NCBI RefSeq assembly: GCF_002094305.1
Contig: NZ_LWTX01000003.1
Span: 434,001-498,000 of the forward strand
Source of the DNA: Prescottella equi
GTDB taxonomy: Bacteria; Actinomycetota; Actinomycetes; Mycobacteriales; Mycobacteriaceae
DNA length: 64,000 bases
Direction of reading: 5' to 3'
Shown: positions 33,370 through 47,797 of the stretch, piece by piece
Numbering within the stretch: the first letter of the stretch is position 1
Layout of the letters: the number at the start of each line of letters is the position of its first letter
Notes under the pieces: model-generated
The model's database searches: none
What the model was told of the DNA's origin: nothing
The model's input: only the letters and a program-made list of their open reading frames with translations
Translations under genes and position numbers: made by a program

Positions 33370-33700
33370 GGGGTGACTCGAGACACGAAACCCAAAGGAT
33401 TAACACCTGTGGATAGGTATGTGTATAAGGTGTAATCGCTGTGGAGAACCGTGGGACAGTTCCGGACATCCTCGAGGTGTCCACAACGTCCCTCGATTCA
33501 TCCTCGAGTACGTCCTCGAGAAGTCCCCACGCCTCGAGGAAGCCGGACCTGGGGCTTCGAGCGTTCATCCACAGATTCCACAGTGCCTATTACTGTGATT
33601 GAAGTCTTCTCGAGAGAAGTTCTTCTAAAACAGGACCTGTGAACATCTCGGCCCAGGCCTCCTGTTCACACCCCGCCTCGAGGTGTCTCGAGACGCGTTC
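33370..33700. other. oriC: Chromosomal replication origin oriC
   Basis: The 519-bp dnaA-dnaN gap (33307-33825) has several DnaA-box-like 9-mers: TGTGGATAG (33408), TGTGTATAA (33420), TGTGGAGAA (33440), GTGTCCACA (33477) and TCATCCACA (33565). Each is within about one mismatch of TT(A/G)TCCACA on one strand. An AT-richer tract at 33588-33633 is a candidate unwinding element. Eight CTCGAG hexamers lie between 33377 and 33693. Placement between dnaA and dnaN matches mycobacterial oriC. Confidence 0.88.
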
Positions 33701-33825
33701 GTCCGCTTTCCAACATGGCGTCCGAACGCTTACGGTGTCCCCTGTCCGCTGTGTCAGACTGCTAGCGCAGCCGTGTGCACTGCGGCCGCCGACCGTCCGC
33801 GCCTACCGAGAGGAACACCCGAGCG

Positions 33826-35010
33826 ATGGAGCTTGGAAGTATGAAGTTTCGCGTTGCTCGGGAGGACTTCGCCGACTCCGTCGCCTGGGTCGCGCGCAGC
33901 CTGCCGTCCCGGCCGCCCGTCCCCGTCCTCGGCGGTGTGCTGCTGGGTGCGGACGAGCAGGGACTGACGGTCTCCGGCTTCGACTACGAGGTCTCTGCCC
34001 AGGTTCGGGTCTCCGCGGAGGTCACGACCACCGGCCAGGTCCTGGTGTCCGGCAAGCTGCTCGCCGACATCACCCGCGCGCTGCCCAACAAGCCGGTCGA
34101 CGTCACCGTGGACGGCACCCGGGTGCTCATCGCCTGCGGTAGCGCCAAGTTCTCCCTGCCCACGATGCCGGTCGAGGACTACCCGCAGCTGCCGACGCTG
34201 CCGCAGCAGACCGGTTCACTGCCGGTGGACCTGTTCTCCGAGGCCGTCAGCCAGGTCGCCGTCGCTGCCGGCAAGGACGACACCCTGCCGATGCTCACCG
34301 GCATCCGCGTCGAGATCGAGGGCACCGACGTCGTCCTCGCGGCCACCGACCGATTCCGCCTCGCGGTCCGCAAGCTCGAATGGATGCCCACCGCCGGCGA
34401 CGTCACGGCCGCGGTGCTGGTGCCGGCCCGCACGCTGTCGGAGTCCGCGAAGACCCTCGGCGGCAACACCCTGTCCCCGGTCGAGCTGGCGCTCGGCGCC
34501 GGTGCGTCGGTCGGCACCGAGGGCATGCTCGGCATCGTCGCCGACGGCCGTCGCACCACCACCCGCCTGCTCGACGCCGAGTTCCCCAAGTTCCGTCAGC
34601 TGCTGCCGGCCGAGCACACCGCGATGGCCACGGTGACGGTCGCCCCGCTGGTCGACGCGATCAAGCGTGTGGCTCTCGTCGCCGAGCGCGGTGCCCAGGT
34701 GCGGCTCGAGTTCAACAGCGAGGGCCTGGTCCTGTCCGCGGGCGGCGACGACGCCGGTCGGGCCGAGGAGGCGCTCGAGGCCGATTTCCAGGGCGAGCCG
34801 CTGGTCATCGCGTTCAACCCCGGCTACCTCATCGACGGTCTCAACTCGCTGCACTCCGAGCGCGTCACCTTCGGCTTCACCACCCCGAGCCGTCCCGCGG
34901 TGCTGCGTCCGGCCGGCGAGGAAGAGCTCGAGCGCGGCGAGTCCGGGACCTTCGCGGCCCCCGAGAGCGACTACATCTACCTGCTGATGCCGGTGCGGCT
35001 CCCGGGCTGA
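33826..35010 (+). CDS. dnaN: DNA polymerase III beta sliding clamp
   Basis: The 394-residue protein has three clamp domains, with typical segments such as LPARP-like [18 protein letters not shown] at the start and the C-terminal [10 protein letters not shown]. The start is ATG in [11 protein letters not shown] 15 bp later is an alternative. It tethers polymerase and lies just after oriC. Confidence 0.97.
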   Translation: MELGSMKFRVAREDFADSVAWVARSLPSRPPVPVLGGVLLGADEQGLTVSGFDYEVSAQVRVSAEVTTTGQVLVSGKLLADITRALPNKPVDVTVDGTRVLIACGSAKFSLPTMPVEDYPQLPTLPQQTGSLPVDLFSEAVSQVAVAAGKDDTLPMLTGIRVEIEGTDVVLAATDRFRLAVRKLEWMPTAGDVTAAVLVPARTLSESAKTLGGNTLSPVELALGAGASVGTEGMLGIVADGRRTTTRLLDAEFPKFRQLLPAEHTAMATVTVAPLVDAIKRVALVAERGAQVRLEFNSEGLVLSAGGDDAGRAEEALEADFQGEPLVIAFNPGYLIDGLNSLHSERVTFGFTTPSRPAVLRPAGEEELERGESGTFAAPESDYIYLLMPVRLPG

Positions 35011-35084
35011 TCCACGCCCGCGGCCGGCGCCTTCGGGAAACGGAGCCCAGCTCGAATCACCAACTAGCGGAGGGACATCCCAGG

Positions 35085-36008
35085 ATGCAGCTCGGACTGG
35101 TCGGACTCGGCAAGATGGGTTTCAACATGCGCACCCGGCTGCGCGAACGCGGCCACGAGGTGGTGGGCTTCGATCCGCGGCCCGAGGTCACCGACGTGCC
35201 CTCCCTCGCGGACCTGGCGACTGCGCTCACGGCGCCCCGGGTGGTGTGGGTCATGGTGCCGGCGGGTGAGATCACCCGCAGCACGATCAGCGAGCTGGCG
35301 TCCGTGCTCGAGCCCGGTGACCTGGTGATCGACGGTGGCAATTCCCGCTACACGGACGACCGCGGCCACGCCGACCTCCTCGGCGGCCGGGGCATCGCCT
35401 ACCTCGATTGCGGTGTCTCCGGAGGCATCTGGGGTCTCACGGAGGGTTACGGACTGATGGTGGGCGGCGCGGAGGCCGACGTCGCGCGGGCGATGCCGAT
35501 CTTCGACGCCCTGCGTCCCGAGGGCGAGCGTGCCGGCGGATTCGTGCACGCCGGACCGGTCGGCGCCGGACATTACGCCAAGATGGTGCACAACGGTGTC
35601 GAATACGGGCTGATGCAGGCGTACGCCGAGGGCTACGAACTGCTCGAGGCCGAGGACCTCGTCACCGACGTGCAGGGCGTCCTGCAGGCGTGGACGCACG
35701 GCACCGTGGTGCGCTCGTGGCTGCTCGAGCTGTTGGCGAAGGCGCTCGCCGAGGATCCGGAATTCGCCGAGATCTCCGGTTACACCGAGGATTCCGGCGA
35801 GGGCCGGTGGACGGTGCAGGAAGCACTGGACCACGCGGTGCCCGCCCCGGTGATCTCCGCTGCCCTGTTCGCGCGGTTCGCCTCGCGTCAGGCCGATTCA
35901 CCCGCGATGAAGGCCGTTTCGGCACTGCGCAACCAGTTCGGCGGGCACGCCGTCCGGCCGGCCGGGCAATCCGGCGTCGTCCCGCCGTCCGGACAGTCGG
36001 GAACCTAG
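35085..36008 (+). CDS. gnd: 6-phosphogluconate dehydrogenase, decarboxylating, short form
   Basis: The 307-residue enzyme has the NAD(P) motif [12 protein letters not shown], the substrate loop [10 protein letters not shown] and the catalytic lysine segment [15 protein letters not shown]. It is the short GndA/YqeC-type enzyme, about 300 residues against 470 for the long form. It converts 6-phosphogluconate to ribulose-5-phosphate. Its stop overlaps the recF start by one base. A gnd gene between dnaN and recF is a known actinobacterial arrangement. Confidence 0.94.
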   Translation: MQLGLVGLGKMGFNMRTRLRERGHEVVGFDPRPEVTDVPSLADLATALTAPRVVWVMVPAGEITRSTISELASVLEPGDLVIDGGNSRYTDDRGHADLLGGRGIAYLDCGVSGGIWGLTEGYGLMVGGAEADVARAMPIFDALRPEGERAGGFVHAGPVGAGHYAKMVHNGVEYGLMQAYAEGYELLEAEDLVTDVQGVLQAWTHGTVVRSWLLELLAKALAEDPEFAEISGYTEDSGEGRWTVQEALDHAVPAPVISAALFARFASRQADSPAMKAVSALRNQFGGHAVRPAGQSGVVPPSGQSGT

Positions 36009-37234
36009 TGTTCGTCCGCAAGTTCTCCCTCCGCGACTTCCGCTCGTGGGACGCCGTCACCGTCGATCTCGAGCCCGGGTGCACCGTCTTCGTCGGACGC
36101 AACGGCCACGGCAAGACCAATCTGCTCGAAGCCCTCGGCTATCTGTCGACGCTGTCGTCGCACCGAGTCTCCAGCGATGCGCCGCTGATCCGGGCGGGCG
36201 CCCCGCAGGCCTACGCGGGCGCGCTGATCGCCAACCACGGGCGCGAACTGGGCATCGACATCGAGATCAACGACGGAAAGGCCAACCGCGCCAGGATCAA
36301 CCAGTCCCCGGCGCGGCGGCCGCGGGAGATCGTCGGGATCCTGCAGACCGTGTTGTTCGCACCCGAGGACCTGTCGCTGGTGCGGGGCGATCCCGGAGAC
36401 CGGCGGCGCTTCCTGGACGAACTGCTCACCGCACGGCGTCCGCGGATGGCCGGGGTCCGGGCCGACTACGACAAGGTGCTGCGGCAACGCTCGGCGCTGC
36501 TCAAGACGGCAGGCGGAGCGCTCCGGCGCGGCGCCCGATCGTCGGATGGCGCGAGTGCTCTTGCCACCCTGGACATCTGGGACGGTCACCTGGCGGCACA
36601 CGGGGCGCAACTGCTCGCGTCGCGGTTGCGGTTGGTGCACGACCTGGCGCCGCACCTGGTGGCCTCCTACCGGTCGCTGGCGCCGGAGTCACGTCCGGCG
36701 TCGGTGCGCTACAAGAGCAGCCTCGGAACCTCGCTACCGCCCGAATTGCTCGACCCGACAAGGGAACCCGAGCCCGACGACGTCGAGCTGCTGGAAGTGA
36801 GCTTCCTGAACGAGCTGTCGGAGATGCGGCAGCGCGAGATCGAACGCGGAGTGTGCCTGGTGGGCCCGCACCGCGACGACCTGGAACTGATCCTGGGCGA
36901 TCAGCCCGCGAAAGGCTTTGCCAGTCACGGTGAATCGTGGTCGTTTGCGCTGTCGATGCGGTTGGGGGCGTTCTTCCTGCTGCGGGACGACGGCAGCGAC
37001 CCGGTCCTGATGCTCGACGACGTGTTCGCCGAACTGGACCGCAAGCGCCGGGCCGCTCTCGCGGGCGTGGCGGCCCAGGCCGAACAGGTCCTCATCACCG
37101 CGGCGGTCGCCGAGGACGTGCCGGCCGAGCTGTCGGCGACGCGCTTCGGCGTCGAGGCGCACGACACCGAGCGGGGGCGGCTCTCGCAGCTCACCGCTCT
37201 CGGCCGGATCAGCACGACGGGAGGAGACCGATGA
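36008..37234 (+). CDS. recF: DNA replication and repair protein RecF
   Basis: The 408-residue SMC-like ATPase starts at GTG overlapping the gnd stop. Walker A is [14 protein letters not shown]. The late signature and Walker B are seen in [14 protein letters not shown] and [13 protein letters not shown]. It loads RecA at gaps in single-stranded DNA and overlaps the next gene by four bases. Confidence 0.96.
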   Translation: MFVRKFSLRDFRSWDAVTVDLEPGCTVFVGRNGHGKTNLLEALGYLSTLSSHRVSSDAPLIRAGAPQAYAGALIANHGRELGIDIEINDGKANRARINQSPARRPREIVGILQTVLFAPEDLSLVRGDPGDRRRFLDELLTARRPRMAGVRADYDKVLRQRSALLKTAGGALRRGARSSDGASALATLDIWDGHLAAHGAQLLASRLRLVHDLAPHLVASYRSLAPESRPASVRYKSSLGTSLPPELLDPTREPEPDDVELLEVSFLNELSEMRQREIERGVCLVGPHRDDLELILGDQPAKGFASHGESWSFALSMRLGAFFLLRDDGSDPVLMLDDVFAELDRKRRAALAGVAAQAEQVLITAAVAEDVPAELSATRFGVEAHDTERGRLSQLTALGRISTTGGDR

Positions 37235-37782
37235 CCGGCGAACAGTCCGAGTCGCAGCCGGAGCCCGAACTCAAGGGCGTCGACCTCGCCCGGCGGGCGC
37301 TCGAGGAGGCCCGCGCGGCGGCGAAGGCGAACGGCAAGGCGGTGGGACAGGGGCGGAAGTCTCCGCGCGGCGGGGTCCGCGCGCTGCGGTCGCGTCGGCG
37401 TTCCTGGTCGGGTGCCGGGCCGGACGACCGGGACCCACAGCCGTTCGGTTCCCTGGTGAGCGCGGTGTCGAAGCAGCGCGGCTGGTCGACGCAGGTGTCG
37501 GAGGGCACGGTGCTGGGCCGCTGGGCCGATGTCGTCGGCCCGGACATCGCGTCGCATGCCGAGCCGACGGGGCTGCGGGACGGTGTGCTCAGCGTGTCGG
37601 CGGAGTCCACCGCGTGGGCGACGCAGCTGCGGATGATGCAGGCGCAGATCCTCGCGAAGATCGCGGCGGCGGTGGGGCACGGCGTCGTGAAGTCGCTGCG
37701 CATCACCGGCCCCACCGCGCCGAGCTGGCGTAAGGGCGAACGGCACATCTCGGGCCGGGGCCCGCGGGACACGTACGGCTGA
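37231..37782 (+). CDS. DUF721/DciA-like protein (Rv0004-type)
   Basis: The 183-residue protein has a basic, disordered N-terminal half ([17 protein letters not shown]) and a C-terminal DUF721 domain (WGRWADVVG-like [15 protein letters not shown], then [17 protein letters not shown]). DciA proteins recruit the replicative helicase in bacteria lacking DnaC. Position between recF and gyrB matches mycobacteria. Confidence 0.9.
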   Translation: MTGEQSESQPEPELKGVDLARRALEEARAAAKANGKAVGQGRKSPRGGVRALRSRRRSWSGAGPDDRDPQPFGSLVSAVSKQRGWSTQVSEGTVLGRWADVVGPDIASHAEPTGLRDGVLSVSAESTAWATQLRMMQAQILAKIAAAVGHGVVKSLRITGPTAPSWRKGERHISGRGPRDTYG

Positions 37783-37897
37783 CCCCTGGATTTACCTATT
37801 ACCGGGTGTTACATTTACGGCTACTTCGTCGAGTGAACTGGGTCACGACGCCGCCGGCTCGAGGCGGGTCCGGCCTACACGAGTAGCTGGAGCAGTC

Positions 37898-38806
37898 ATG
37901 TCGGTCACCTCCACAGTGCGCCCCACCGGGATCGAACCGGATCACATCCTGTTGCAGGCCCGGGACGTCGAATTCGACTGGTCGGACCTGCCGATGCACT
38001 GGATGCCGGGCGATCCGTTCACCACGCACGTCCTCAACGTCCTGCACCTGTTGCTGCCCGCCGGGGAGGAGTGGTTCGTCGCCACCTACAAGGAGGCGCT
38101 GCCGCTGATCGAGGACGAGAAGTTGCGCGAGGACGTCGTCGGGTTCATCGGCCAGGAGGCGATGCACGCGGGCGCCCACACCGGCGTCCTCGAGCACTTG
38201 AAGTCCAATGGACTCGACCCCACGCCGTACACCGACCAGATGCACTGGGCGTTCCGAAAGTTGCTGGGCCCCAAGCCTCTCTCCGGTCGACGCGCGCAGA
38301 ATCACCTGATCGAGCGGCTCGCGATCATCGCCGCCGTCGAGCACATCACCGCTTTCCTCGGCGACTGGGTCCTCAACGCCGACGGCCTCGACCGCGCCGG
38401 CATCCATCCGACCATGCTGGACCTGCTGCGCTGGCACGGCGCCGAGGAGGTGGAGCACCGCAGTGTCGCGTACGACGTCATGCGGTACTTCGACAAGCGC
38501 GAGTCGCGGCGGATCCGCACCCAGCTGATCGTGACGCCGATGATCGTGTGGCTGTGGGTGCGTGGCACCCGCTTCCTGATGCGCAACGATCCCGAACTGC
38601 GGAACTGGGCGCCCAGCCGGCGGCGTCCGCGCTACTCCGACTTCCGTGCCGCCGGCCAACGCGGAACCCTGCCCACTGCAATGGAATTGGGCAAGCGCAT
38701 GTCGACGTACTTCCGGCGCGACTACCACCCCGGCAAGGAGGGGTCGACGGCGCAGGCGGTGGCGTACCTGGCCTCGTCGCCCGCGGCCCGGGCGGCGGCC
38801 CGGTGA
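37898..38806 (+). CDS. PF10118-type protein with diiron ferritin-like motif (annotated family: metal-dependent hydrolase)
   Basis: The 302-residue protein shows the carboxylate-bridged diiron pattern on a helical core: E58 in the first helix, E87-x2-H90 (QEAMH), E148 (AVEH) and E184-x2-H187 (EEVEH). That pattern is typical of ferritin-like oxygenases and desaturases. The family is usually labelled metal-dependent hydrolase. A hydrophobic segment near 208-222 could associate with membrane. Its stop overlaps the start of a flavin/2Fe-2S reductase gene, the natural electron donor for a diiron enzyme. The reaction is not known; a fatty-acid or lipid oxidation role is inference. Confidence 0.8.
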   Translation: MSVTSTVRPTGIEPDHILLQARDVEFDWSDLPMHWMPGDPFTTHVLNVLHLLLPAGEEWFVATYKEALPLIEDEKLREDVVGFIGQEAMHAGAHTGVLEHLKSNGLDPTPYTDQMHWAFRKLLGPKPLSGRRAQNHLIERLAIIAAVEHITAFLGDWVLNADGLDRAGIHPTMLDLLRWHGAEEVEHRSVAYDVMRYFDKRESRRIRTQLIVTPMIVWLWVRGTRFLMRNDPELRNWAPSRRRPRYSDFRAAGQRGTLPTAMELGKRMSTYFRRDYHPGKEGSTAQAVAYLASSPAARAAAR

Positions 38807-39924
38807 GGCTGCCCCGCGTCCGCGACCTGGTCACGCGCCGGGAGGAACTGACGCGGCCGGCGCCCCCGGCCGATCTGCAGGGGCGCGACCGGCCCGATCG
38901 CGCGATGACGATCGTCGAGGCCGTCGCCGACAAGTACCTGCGGGTGCTCACGGCGTACGACTACGACCCGGTCGTCGCCGGTCACAACCCCGACACCGCG
39001 ATGACCCTGATCGTCACCGAACGCACGATCGTCGCGGAGGACGAGAACGTCGCGGCGTTGACGTTCGCCGCGGTCGACGGCGGGGAACTGCCCGCGTGGC
39101 AGCCTGGGTGTCACCTCGACTTCCATCTGCCGTCCGGGCGCCGTCGCCAGTACTCGCTGTGTGGTGACCCCGCCGATCGGCGGCACTACCGGATCGCAGT
39201 GCGCTCCATACCGGACGGCGGCGGTGGCTCGATCGAGATGCACGGGCTGGCACCGGGCACCACCGTCACCGTCCGCGGTCCCCGCAACGGTTTCCCCTTC
39301 GTGCCCGCGGGCAGCGCGCTGTTCGTCGCCGGGGGCATCGGCATCACCCCGATCGTCGCGATGGTGCGTGCGGCCCGTGCCGCCGGAATGGATTGGCATT
39401 TCGTCTATTCCGGACGATCCCGGGAATCGATGCCGTTCCTGGACGAGATCGCGACGTGGGAAGCCGAACGGGTGTTCGTCCGGCCCGACGACGAGTTCGG
39501 CCTGCCCGGTGCCGCCGACCTGCTCGGCCGCGCGCCGGCCGGCGGCGCGGTGTACTGCTGCGGTCCCACTCCGATGCTCGACGCCGTCCGTACCGGCTTC
39601 GTCGACACCGACGCCGTCGCACTGCACTTCGAGCGGTTCGGGCCGCCGCCGGTGCTCGGCGGGGCACCGTTCGAGGTCCAGTTGGTGAGCACCGGCGAGG
39701 TGCTCTCGGTGCCCGCCGACGAGTCCGCGCTCGAGGTGATCCGGGAGCGGCAACCCGGCGTCGGGTACTCGTGCCGGCAGGGCTTCTGCGGTACCTGCAA
39801 GGTGCGGGTGCTGTCCGGCACACCGGACCACCGCGAGAACCGGCTCACACCCCAGGAACGGGAGGACCACATGCTGATCTGCGTCTCCCGGGCCGACGGT
39901 GGCCGACTGATCCTAGAGCTCTGA
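38803..39924 (+). CDS. Ferredoxin reductase with C-terminal plant-type 2Fe-2S domain
   Basis: The 373-residue protein has an N-terminal extension of about 50 residues, an FAD-binding barrel (RRQYSLCGDP), an NAD(P) domain (FVAGGIGITPIVAMVR, CCGPTPMLDAV) and a C-terminal ferredoxin. The iron-sulphur ligands are SCRQGFCGTCKV plus a distal Cys in MLICVS. It resembles the reductases of phthalate-dioxygenase and diiron monooxygenase systems. GTG start overlaps the upstream stop (GTGA), so it is translationally coupled to its presumed acceptor. Confidence 0.92.
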   Translation: MRLPRVRDLVTRREELTRPAPPADLQGRDRPDRAMTIVEAVADKYLRVLTAYDYDPVVAGHNPDTAMTLIVTERTIVAEDENVAALTFAAVDGGELPAWQPGCHLDFHLPSGRRRQYSLCGDPADRRHYRIAVRSIPDGGGGSIEMHGLAPGTTVTVRGPRNGFPFVPAGSALFVAGGIGITPIVAMVRAARAAGMDWHFVYSGRSRESMPFLDEIATWEAERVFVRPDDEFGLPGAADLLGRAPAGGAVYCCGPTPMLDAVRTGFVDTDAVALHFERFGPPPVLGGAPFEVQLVSTGEVLSVPADESALEVIRERQPGVGYSCRQGFCGTCKVRVLSGTPDHRENRLTPQEREDHMLICVSRADGGRLILEL

Positions 39925-39949
39925 AAACGGTTGACCGGAAGGAACTTCC

Positions 39950-40870
39950 ATGAGTGCGCATCCAGAACCTCGGATCGTCGCGCGCGACGACGTCCGGCTC
40001 GCGGTGTACGAGCAGGGCAACCCGGCCGGCGAGACCCTGGTGCTGGTGCACGGCTGGCCCGACACCCACGACCTGTGGCGGCACGTGATCCCGCACCTGG
40101 CGGACCGGTTCCGGATCGTCAGCTACGACACCCGCGGGGCGGGCGCGAGCACCTCCCCGGCCCCGGTGTCGGCCTACGCGCTGCCCGAACTGGCGCGCGA
40201 CCTGTTCGCGGTGATCGACGCGGTCAGCCCCGACGTCCCGGTGCACGTGCTCGCGCACGACTGGGGCGCGGTGGAGACGTGGGAGGCGGTGTGCGAGCCC
40301 GGCGCGGGGGAGCGGATCGCGTCGTACACGTCGATCTCGGGACCGAACCTCGACCACCTCGGGGCGTGGATGCGGCGCCGGCTCGCGCAGCGACGTCCCG
40401 CCGGCCCGCTCGCCCAGGCGGTGGCGTCGAGCTACACGGTGCTGTTCCAGATCCCCGTCGTCGGCACGCTGCCGTTCCGTCTGGGGCTGTGGCGGATCTG
40501 GCCGACCTTCCTGAAGTTCTTCGACCGCCTGGACCCGGCGCTCGTGCAACCCGCGCCGACGTTGCGTGCGGACATGATCACCGGCCTCAAGCGCTACCGG
40601 GCCAACATCCGGCCGCGGCTGCGCAGCCCGCGCGAGCGCCGCACCGACGTCCCCGTCCAGCTGATCCTCAACCGGCGTGATCCCGCGGTCCGCCCGGTCG
40701 GGTACGAGGACACCGAACGGTGGGTTTCCGACCTGCGCCGCAGCGAGCTGCCCGCGGGGCACTGGTCGCCGATCTCCCACGGCCGCGACGTCGCGCGGCT
40801 GACGGCGGCGTTCGTGGACGATCTTCGCGCCGGGACTGCACCGGAGGGTGAGGCGGCCGGTTCCGCGTAG
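39950..40870 (+). CDS. Alpha/beta hydrolase, epoxide-hydrolase-like
   Basis: The 306-residue hydrolase has the oxyanion motif VHGWPDTHDLW, the nucleophile elbow AHDWGAVE with aspartate as nucleophile (an epoxide hydrolase or dehalogenase feature) and a late His (GHWSPISHGRD). It resembles the N-terminal domain of EphD-type proteins but has no fused SDR domain. It starts 25 bp after the reductase in the same operon and may hydrolyse a product of the oxygenase. Confidence 0.87.
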   Translation: MSAHPEPRIVARDDVRLAVYEQGNPAGETLVLVHGWPDTHDLWRHVIPHLADRFRIVSYDTRGAGASTSPAPVSAYALPELARDLFAVIDAVSPDVPVHVLAHDWGAVETWEAVCEPGAGERIASYTSISGPNLDHLGAWMRRRLAQRRPAGPLAQAVASSYTVLFQIPVVGTLPFRLGLWRIWPTFLKFFDRLDPALVQPAPTLRADMITGLKRYRANIRPRLRSPRERRTDVPVQLILNRRDPAVRPVGYEDTERWVSDLRRSELPAGHWSPISHGRDVARLTAAFVDDLRAGTAPEGEAAGSA

Positions 40871-40974
40871 GGTTTCACCCTTCCGGGGCCGAGAAAATTC
40901 GTCTGTGAGGCAATCAGGGCTGTGTTAGGTGCCTTGTATGTCGGTGCGGACACGTAAGATGGTCGGGTAACTAG

Positions 40975-43137
<2,163 letters not shown>

Positions 43138-43152
43138 GCACCTGCGGCGCCT

Positions 43153-43192
43153 GTGCGCCTTTCCGGTGGTGGGGACTACCGAAAAGGCGCAC
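43153..43192 (+). other. Stem-loop between gyrB and gyrA
   Basis: GTGCGCCTTTCCGGT pairs with ACCGAAAAGGCGCAC apart from one mismatch, with a 10-nt loop. It may attenuate or process the gyrBA message. Confidence 0.55.
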
Positions 43193-43235
43193 GGGCCGCG
43201 GAGCGGCCTAATACTTTTCACCAGAAAGTGAGCTC

Positions 43236-45755
<2,520 letters not shown>

Positions 45756-46820
45756 TTGAGCACTCCCCACGAGCCCGGCGACGGCAAGCAGCAGTCTTCG
45801 CCGCCCTCGGCCGCCGACAAGCGGCCGGGGGCGGCGGGGACGCCCGCGAAGCCGGGGAAGCCCGAGCGACCGGCGCAGAAGTCGTCTCCGGGCCCGCAGG
45901 GAAACGGCCAGGGCGCCCCCGCGGCGCCCACGGCCGGTAAGCCCGGCAAGGGTGCGCCGGCCCAGCAGCCTGGTGCCGGTACGAAACCCGCCGCGGGTGC
46001 GAAGCCGAAGGATGCTGCCGCGTCCGCCCCCGAGCGGGGCGCGGACGGTGCGAAGCCGGATCCCAAGCCGGTACAGACGCCGCCGTGGCAGCGGGGACAG
46101 CAGCAGAAGCCGCCGGCGCAGGGTCCCAACGGATCCGCGCGGCCGGAAGCCCCCGGCAAGCCGCCGGCCAAGGCTCAACCGGCGCGGCCCGTCGTCACGG
46201 GCACGGCGGCCCCCAAACCGCCGCAGGGAGACGGTCGACCCGCGCGCCCTGTGGTCACGGGCACGGCGGCCCCCAAGCCGCCCGCCGCGGACCGTCGGGA
46301 CGTCGCCAAGGCCAAGGCCGCGGCCATCGACGGCCCCACGCGCAGCATCGCGCGCACCGATCTGGCCAAGGACATGCCCGACCTGTCCGCGGTCCCGCGG
46401 CAGCGGCCCGCGTCCGGTTCTGCGCGCAAGGCGGCCCTGACTGCCGCCGTGACGGAGGACGGCGAGCCGCTGCGGGCCACGGTCCAGCTCCGCCGGATCG
46501 ACCCGTGGTCGACGCTCAAGGTGTCGCTGGTGATCTCGGTGGCGCTGTTCTTCGTGTGGATGGTGGCGGTCGGTCTGCTGTACCTCGTGCTCGACGGCAT
46601 GGGGGTGTGGGACCGGTTGAACAACGCGTTCACCGAGTTCACCACCGACTCGAGCGGCGGTGGCCTCGTGACCTCCGGGCAGGTGTTCGGCTACTCGGCG
46701 CTGGTCGGTGTGATGAATGTGGTGCTCTTCACAGCGCTCGCAACGATCGGTTCGTTCATCTACAACCTGTGCTCCGACCTGGTCGGCGGCGTCCAGGTCA
46801 CCCTCGCCGACCCCGACTGA
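45756..46820 (+). CDS. DUF3566 membrane protein (Rv0007-like)
   Basis: The 354-residue protein starts with TTG immediately after the gyrA stop. The first 220 residues are a Pro/Ala/Lys-rich, probably disordered cytoplasmic part, with a unit [14 protein letters not shown] repeated twice. The C-terminal DUF3566 domain has two transmembrane helices (around [20 protein letters not shown] and [20 protein letters not shown]). It is conserved after gyrA in mycobacteria and its function is unknown. Confidence 0.88.
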   Translation: MSTPHEPGDGKQQSSPPSAADKRPGAAGTPAKPGKPERPAQKSSPGPQGNGQGAPAAPTAGKPGKGAPAQQPGAGTKPAAGAKPKDAAASAPERGADGAKPDPKPVQTPPWQRGQQQKPPAQGPNGSARPEAPGKPPAKAQPARPVVTGTAAPKPPQGDGRPARPVVTGTAAPKPPAADRRDVAKAKAAAIDGPTRSIARTDLAKDMPDLSAVPRQRPASGSARKAALTAAVTEDGEPLRATVQLRRIDPWSTLKVSLVISVALFFVWMVAVGLLYLVLDGMGVWDRLNNAFTEFTTDSSGGGLVTSGQVFGYSALVGVMNVVLFTALATIGSFIYNLCSDLVGGVQVTLADPD

Positions 46821-46895
46821 CCAGGCGAAACAGTGCCCCGCCGGACCCGTTTTGGTGTACGGCGCCACGGTGGGGTACTGTTCTGCCTGGTTCAA

Positions 46896-46969
46896 GGGCC
46901 TATAGCTCAGGCGGTTAGAGCGCTTCGCTGATAACGAAGAGGTCGGAGGTTCAAGTCCTCCTAGGCCCA
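46896..46969 (+). tRNA. ileT: tRNA-Ile (GAT anticodon)
   Basis: The 74-nt cloverleaf has acceptor GGGCCTA/TAGGCCC with A discriminator, D-loop TAGCTCAGGCGGTTAGAG, anticodon loop CTGATAA and T-loop GGTTCAAGTCC. It is in the conserved position after gyrA. Confidence 0.97.
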
Positions 46970-46998
46970 CTCCCACGTGCCGACGAAGGGTCACCGAC

Positions 46999-47109
46999 AT
47001 GAAGGTCGTCCTGTTCGCAGGAGCCGGATTGCTGGTGGCTCTCGGCCTCGCCAAGCTGCTGAAGAAGCGGCGCGGCGCGGATGTCTGGCACGAGGTCACA
47101 AACCACTGA
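46999..47109 (+). CDS. DLW-39-like small membrane peptide (36 aa)
   Basis: The peptide is MKVVLFAGAGLLVALGLAKL, then a basic KKRR stretch and a VWHEVTNH end. It has one hydrophobic helix and a conserved-type tryptophan near the C-terminus, like the DLW-39 family found between these two tRNA genes in related actinobacteria. Function is unknown. Confidence 0.7.
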   Translation: MKVVLFAGAGLLVALGLAKLLKKRRGADVWHEVTNH

Positions 47110-47134
47110 TTCCGGTCACGGAAGCGGTGCAAAC

Positions 47135-47207
47135 GGGGCCTTAGCTCAGTTGGTAGAGCGCTGCCTTTGCAAGGCAGATGTCAGGAGTTCGAATCTCCTA
47201 GGCTCCA
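47135..47207 (+). tRNA. alaT: tRNA-Ala (TGC anticodon)
   Basis: The 73-nt cloverleaf has acceptor GGGGCCT/AGGCTCC with A discriminator, anticodon loop CTTTGCAAG and T-loop AGTTCGAATCT. It follows tRNA-Ile as in mycobacteria. Confidence 0.97.
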
Positions 47208-47213
47208 CATTCG

Positions 47214-47245
47214 AAAGACGCCATCCCGGTCGGGACGGCGTCTTT
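47214..47245 (+). terminator. Terminator after tRNA-Ala
   Basis: AAAGACGCC and GGCGTCTTT form the outer stem around an inner TCCCG/CGGGA stem. Between it and the next gene stop are GC-rich tandem CAGGGGCCGGT-type repeats (about 47350-47395). Confidence 0.85.
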
Positions 47246-47393
47246 CTGCTTGTGTGGGTAGGTGTCGGGGCAGGAACGACGCCGCGCGCGAAACCACGCC
47301 CCGCGCGAGCGATCGCCCGCGCGGGACGCGAAGCTGCGCGCAGCCGCGCCCAGGGGCCGGTCAGGGGCCGGTCAGGGCCGCTCCGGGGCCGGC

Positions 47394-47768
47394 TCAGCCG
47401 GTGATCATGTCCTCCTGACCCCACACGGCGCGCATGCTCAGGATCTTGCCGTCGTCGTCGAACTCCATGATGTCGATCGGGGCGATCTCGATGGTCTGGT
47501 CGCCCATCTTGGTGACCAGACGGAAGTGGAAAGCGGCGGTGTTCGCGGCGATGCGCAGCGTCACCAGCTCGGCCTCCTGATCGAAGGGCTCGATGATCGC
47601 GTAGAACTCGTGGATCGACTCGCGCGTCGTCCGGACGGGGGTGCCCACGGGATCCTCGACGGTGGCGCCCTCCGCGTACAGGGCGAGGACGTCGTCGGCG
47701 GTACCGGTGGCGACGGCCTTGATGTAGCTCTCGACGGTGTTGCGGATGCTCTCGGGTGACGCGGCCAT
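47394..47768 (-). CDS. Ketosteroid-isomerase-like (SnoaL/NTF2 fold) protein
   Basis: The 124-residue cone-shaped protein matches steroid delta-isomerases: tyrosine in VESYIKAV, the base aspartate in ATVEDPVGTP and the oxyanion aspartate in PIDIMEFDD. These correspond to Tyr16, Asp40 and Asp103 of the Pseudomonas enzyme. It would move the double bond of 3-keto-delta5 steroids. A KstR-type operator lies just upstream. Other NTF2-fold functions remain possible. Confidence 0.78.
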   Translation of the reverse strand: MAASPESIRNTVESYIKAVATGTADDVLALYAEGATVEDPVGTPVRTTRESIHEFYAIIEPFDQEAELVTLRIAANTAAFHFRLVTKMGDQTIEIAPIDIMEFDDDGKILSMRAVWGQEDMITG

Positions 47769-47783
47769 GCTGCTCCTCCAAAG

Positions 47784-47797
47784 TAGAACCTGTTTCA
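47784..47797 (-). promoter_or_regulatory. KstR-type operator TAGAACCTGTTTCA
   Basis: The sequence fits the KstR consensus TnnAACnnGTTnnA at every defined base. It lies 16 bp upstream of the isomerase start. KstR is the TetR repressor of cholesterol catabolism in mycobacteria and rhodococci. Confidence 0.65.
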
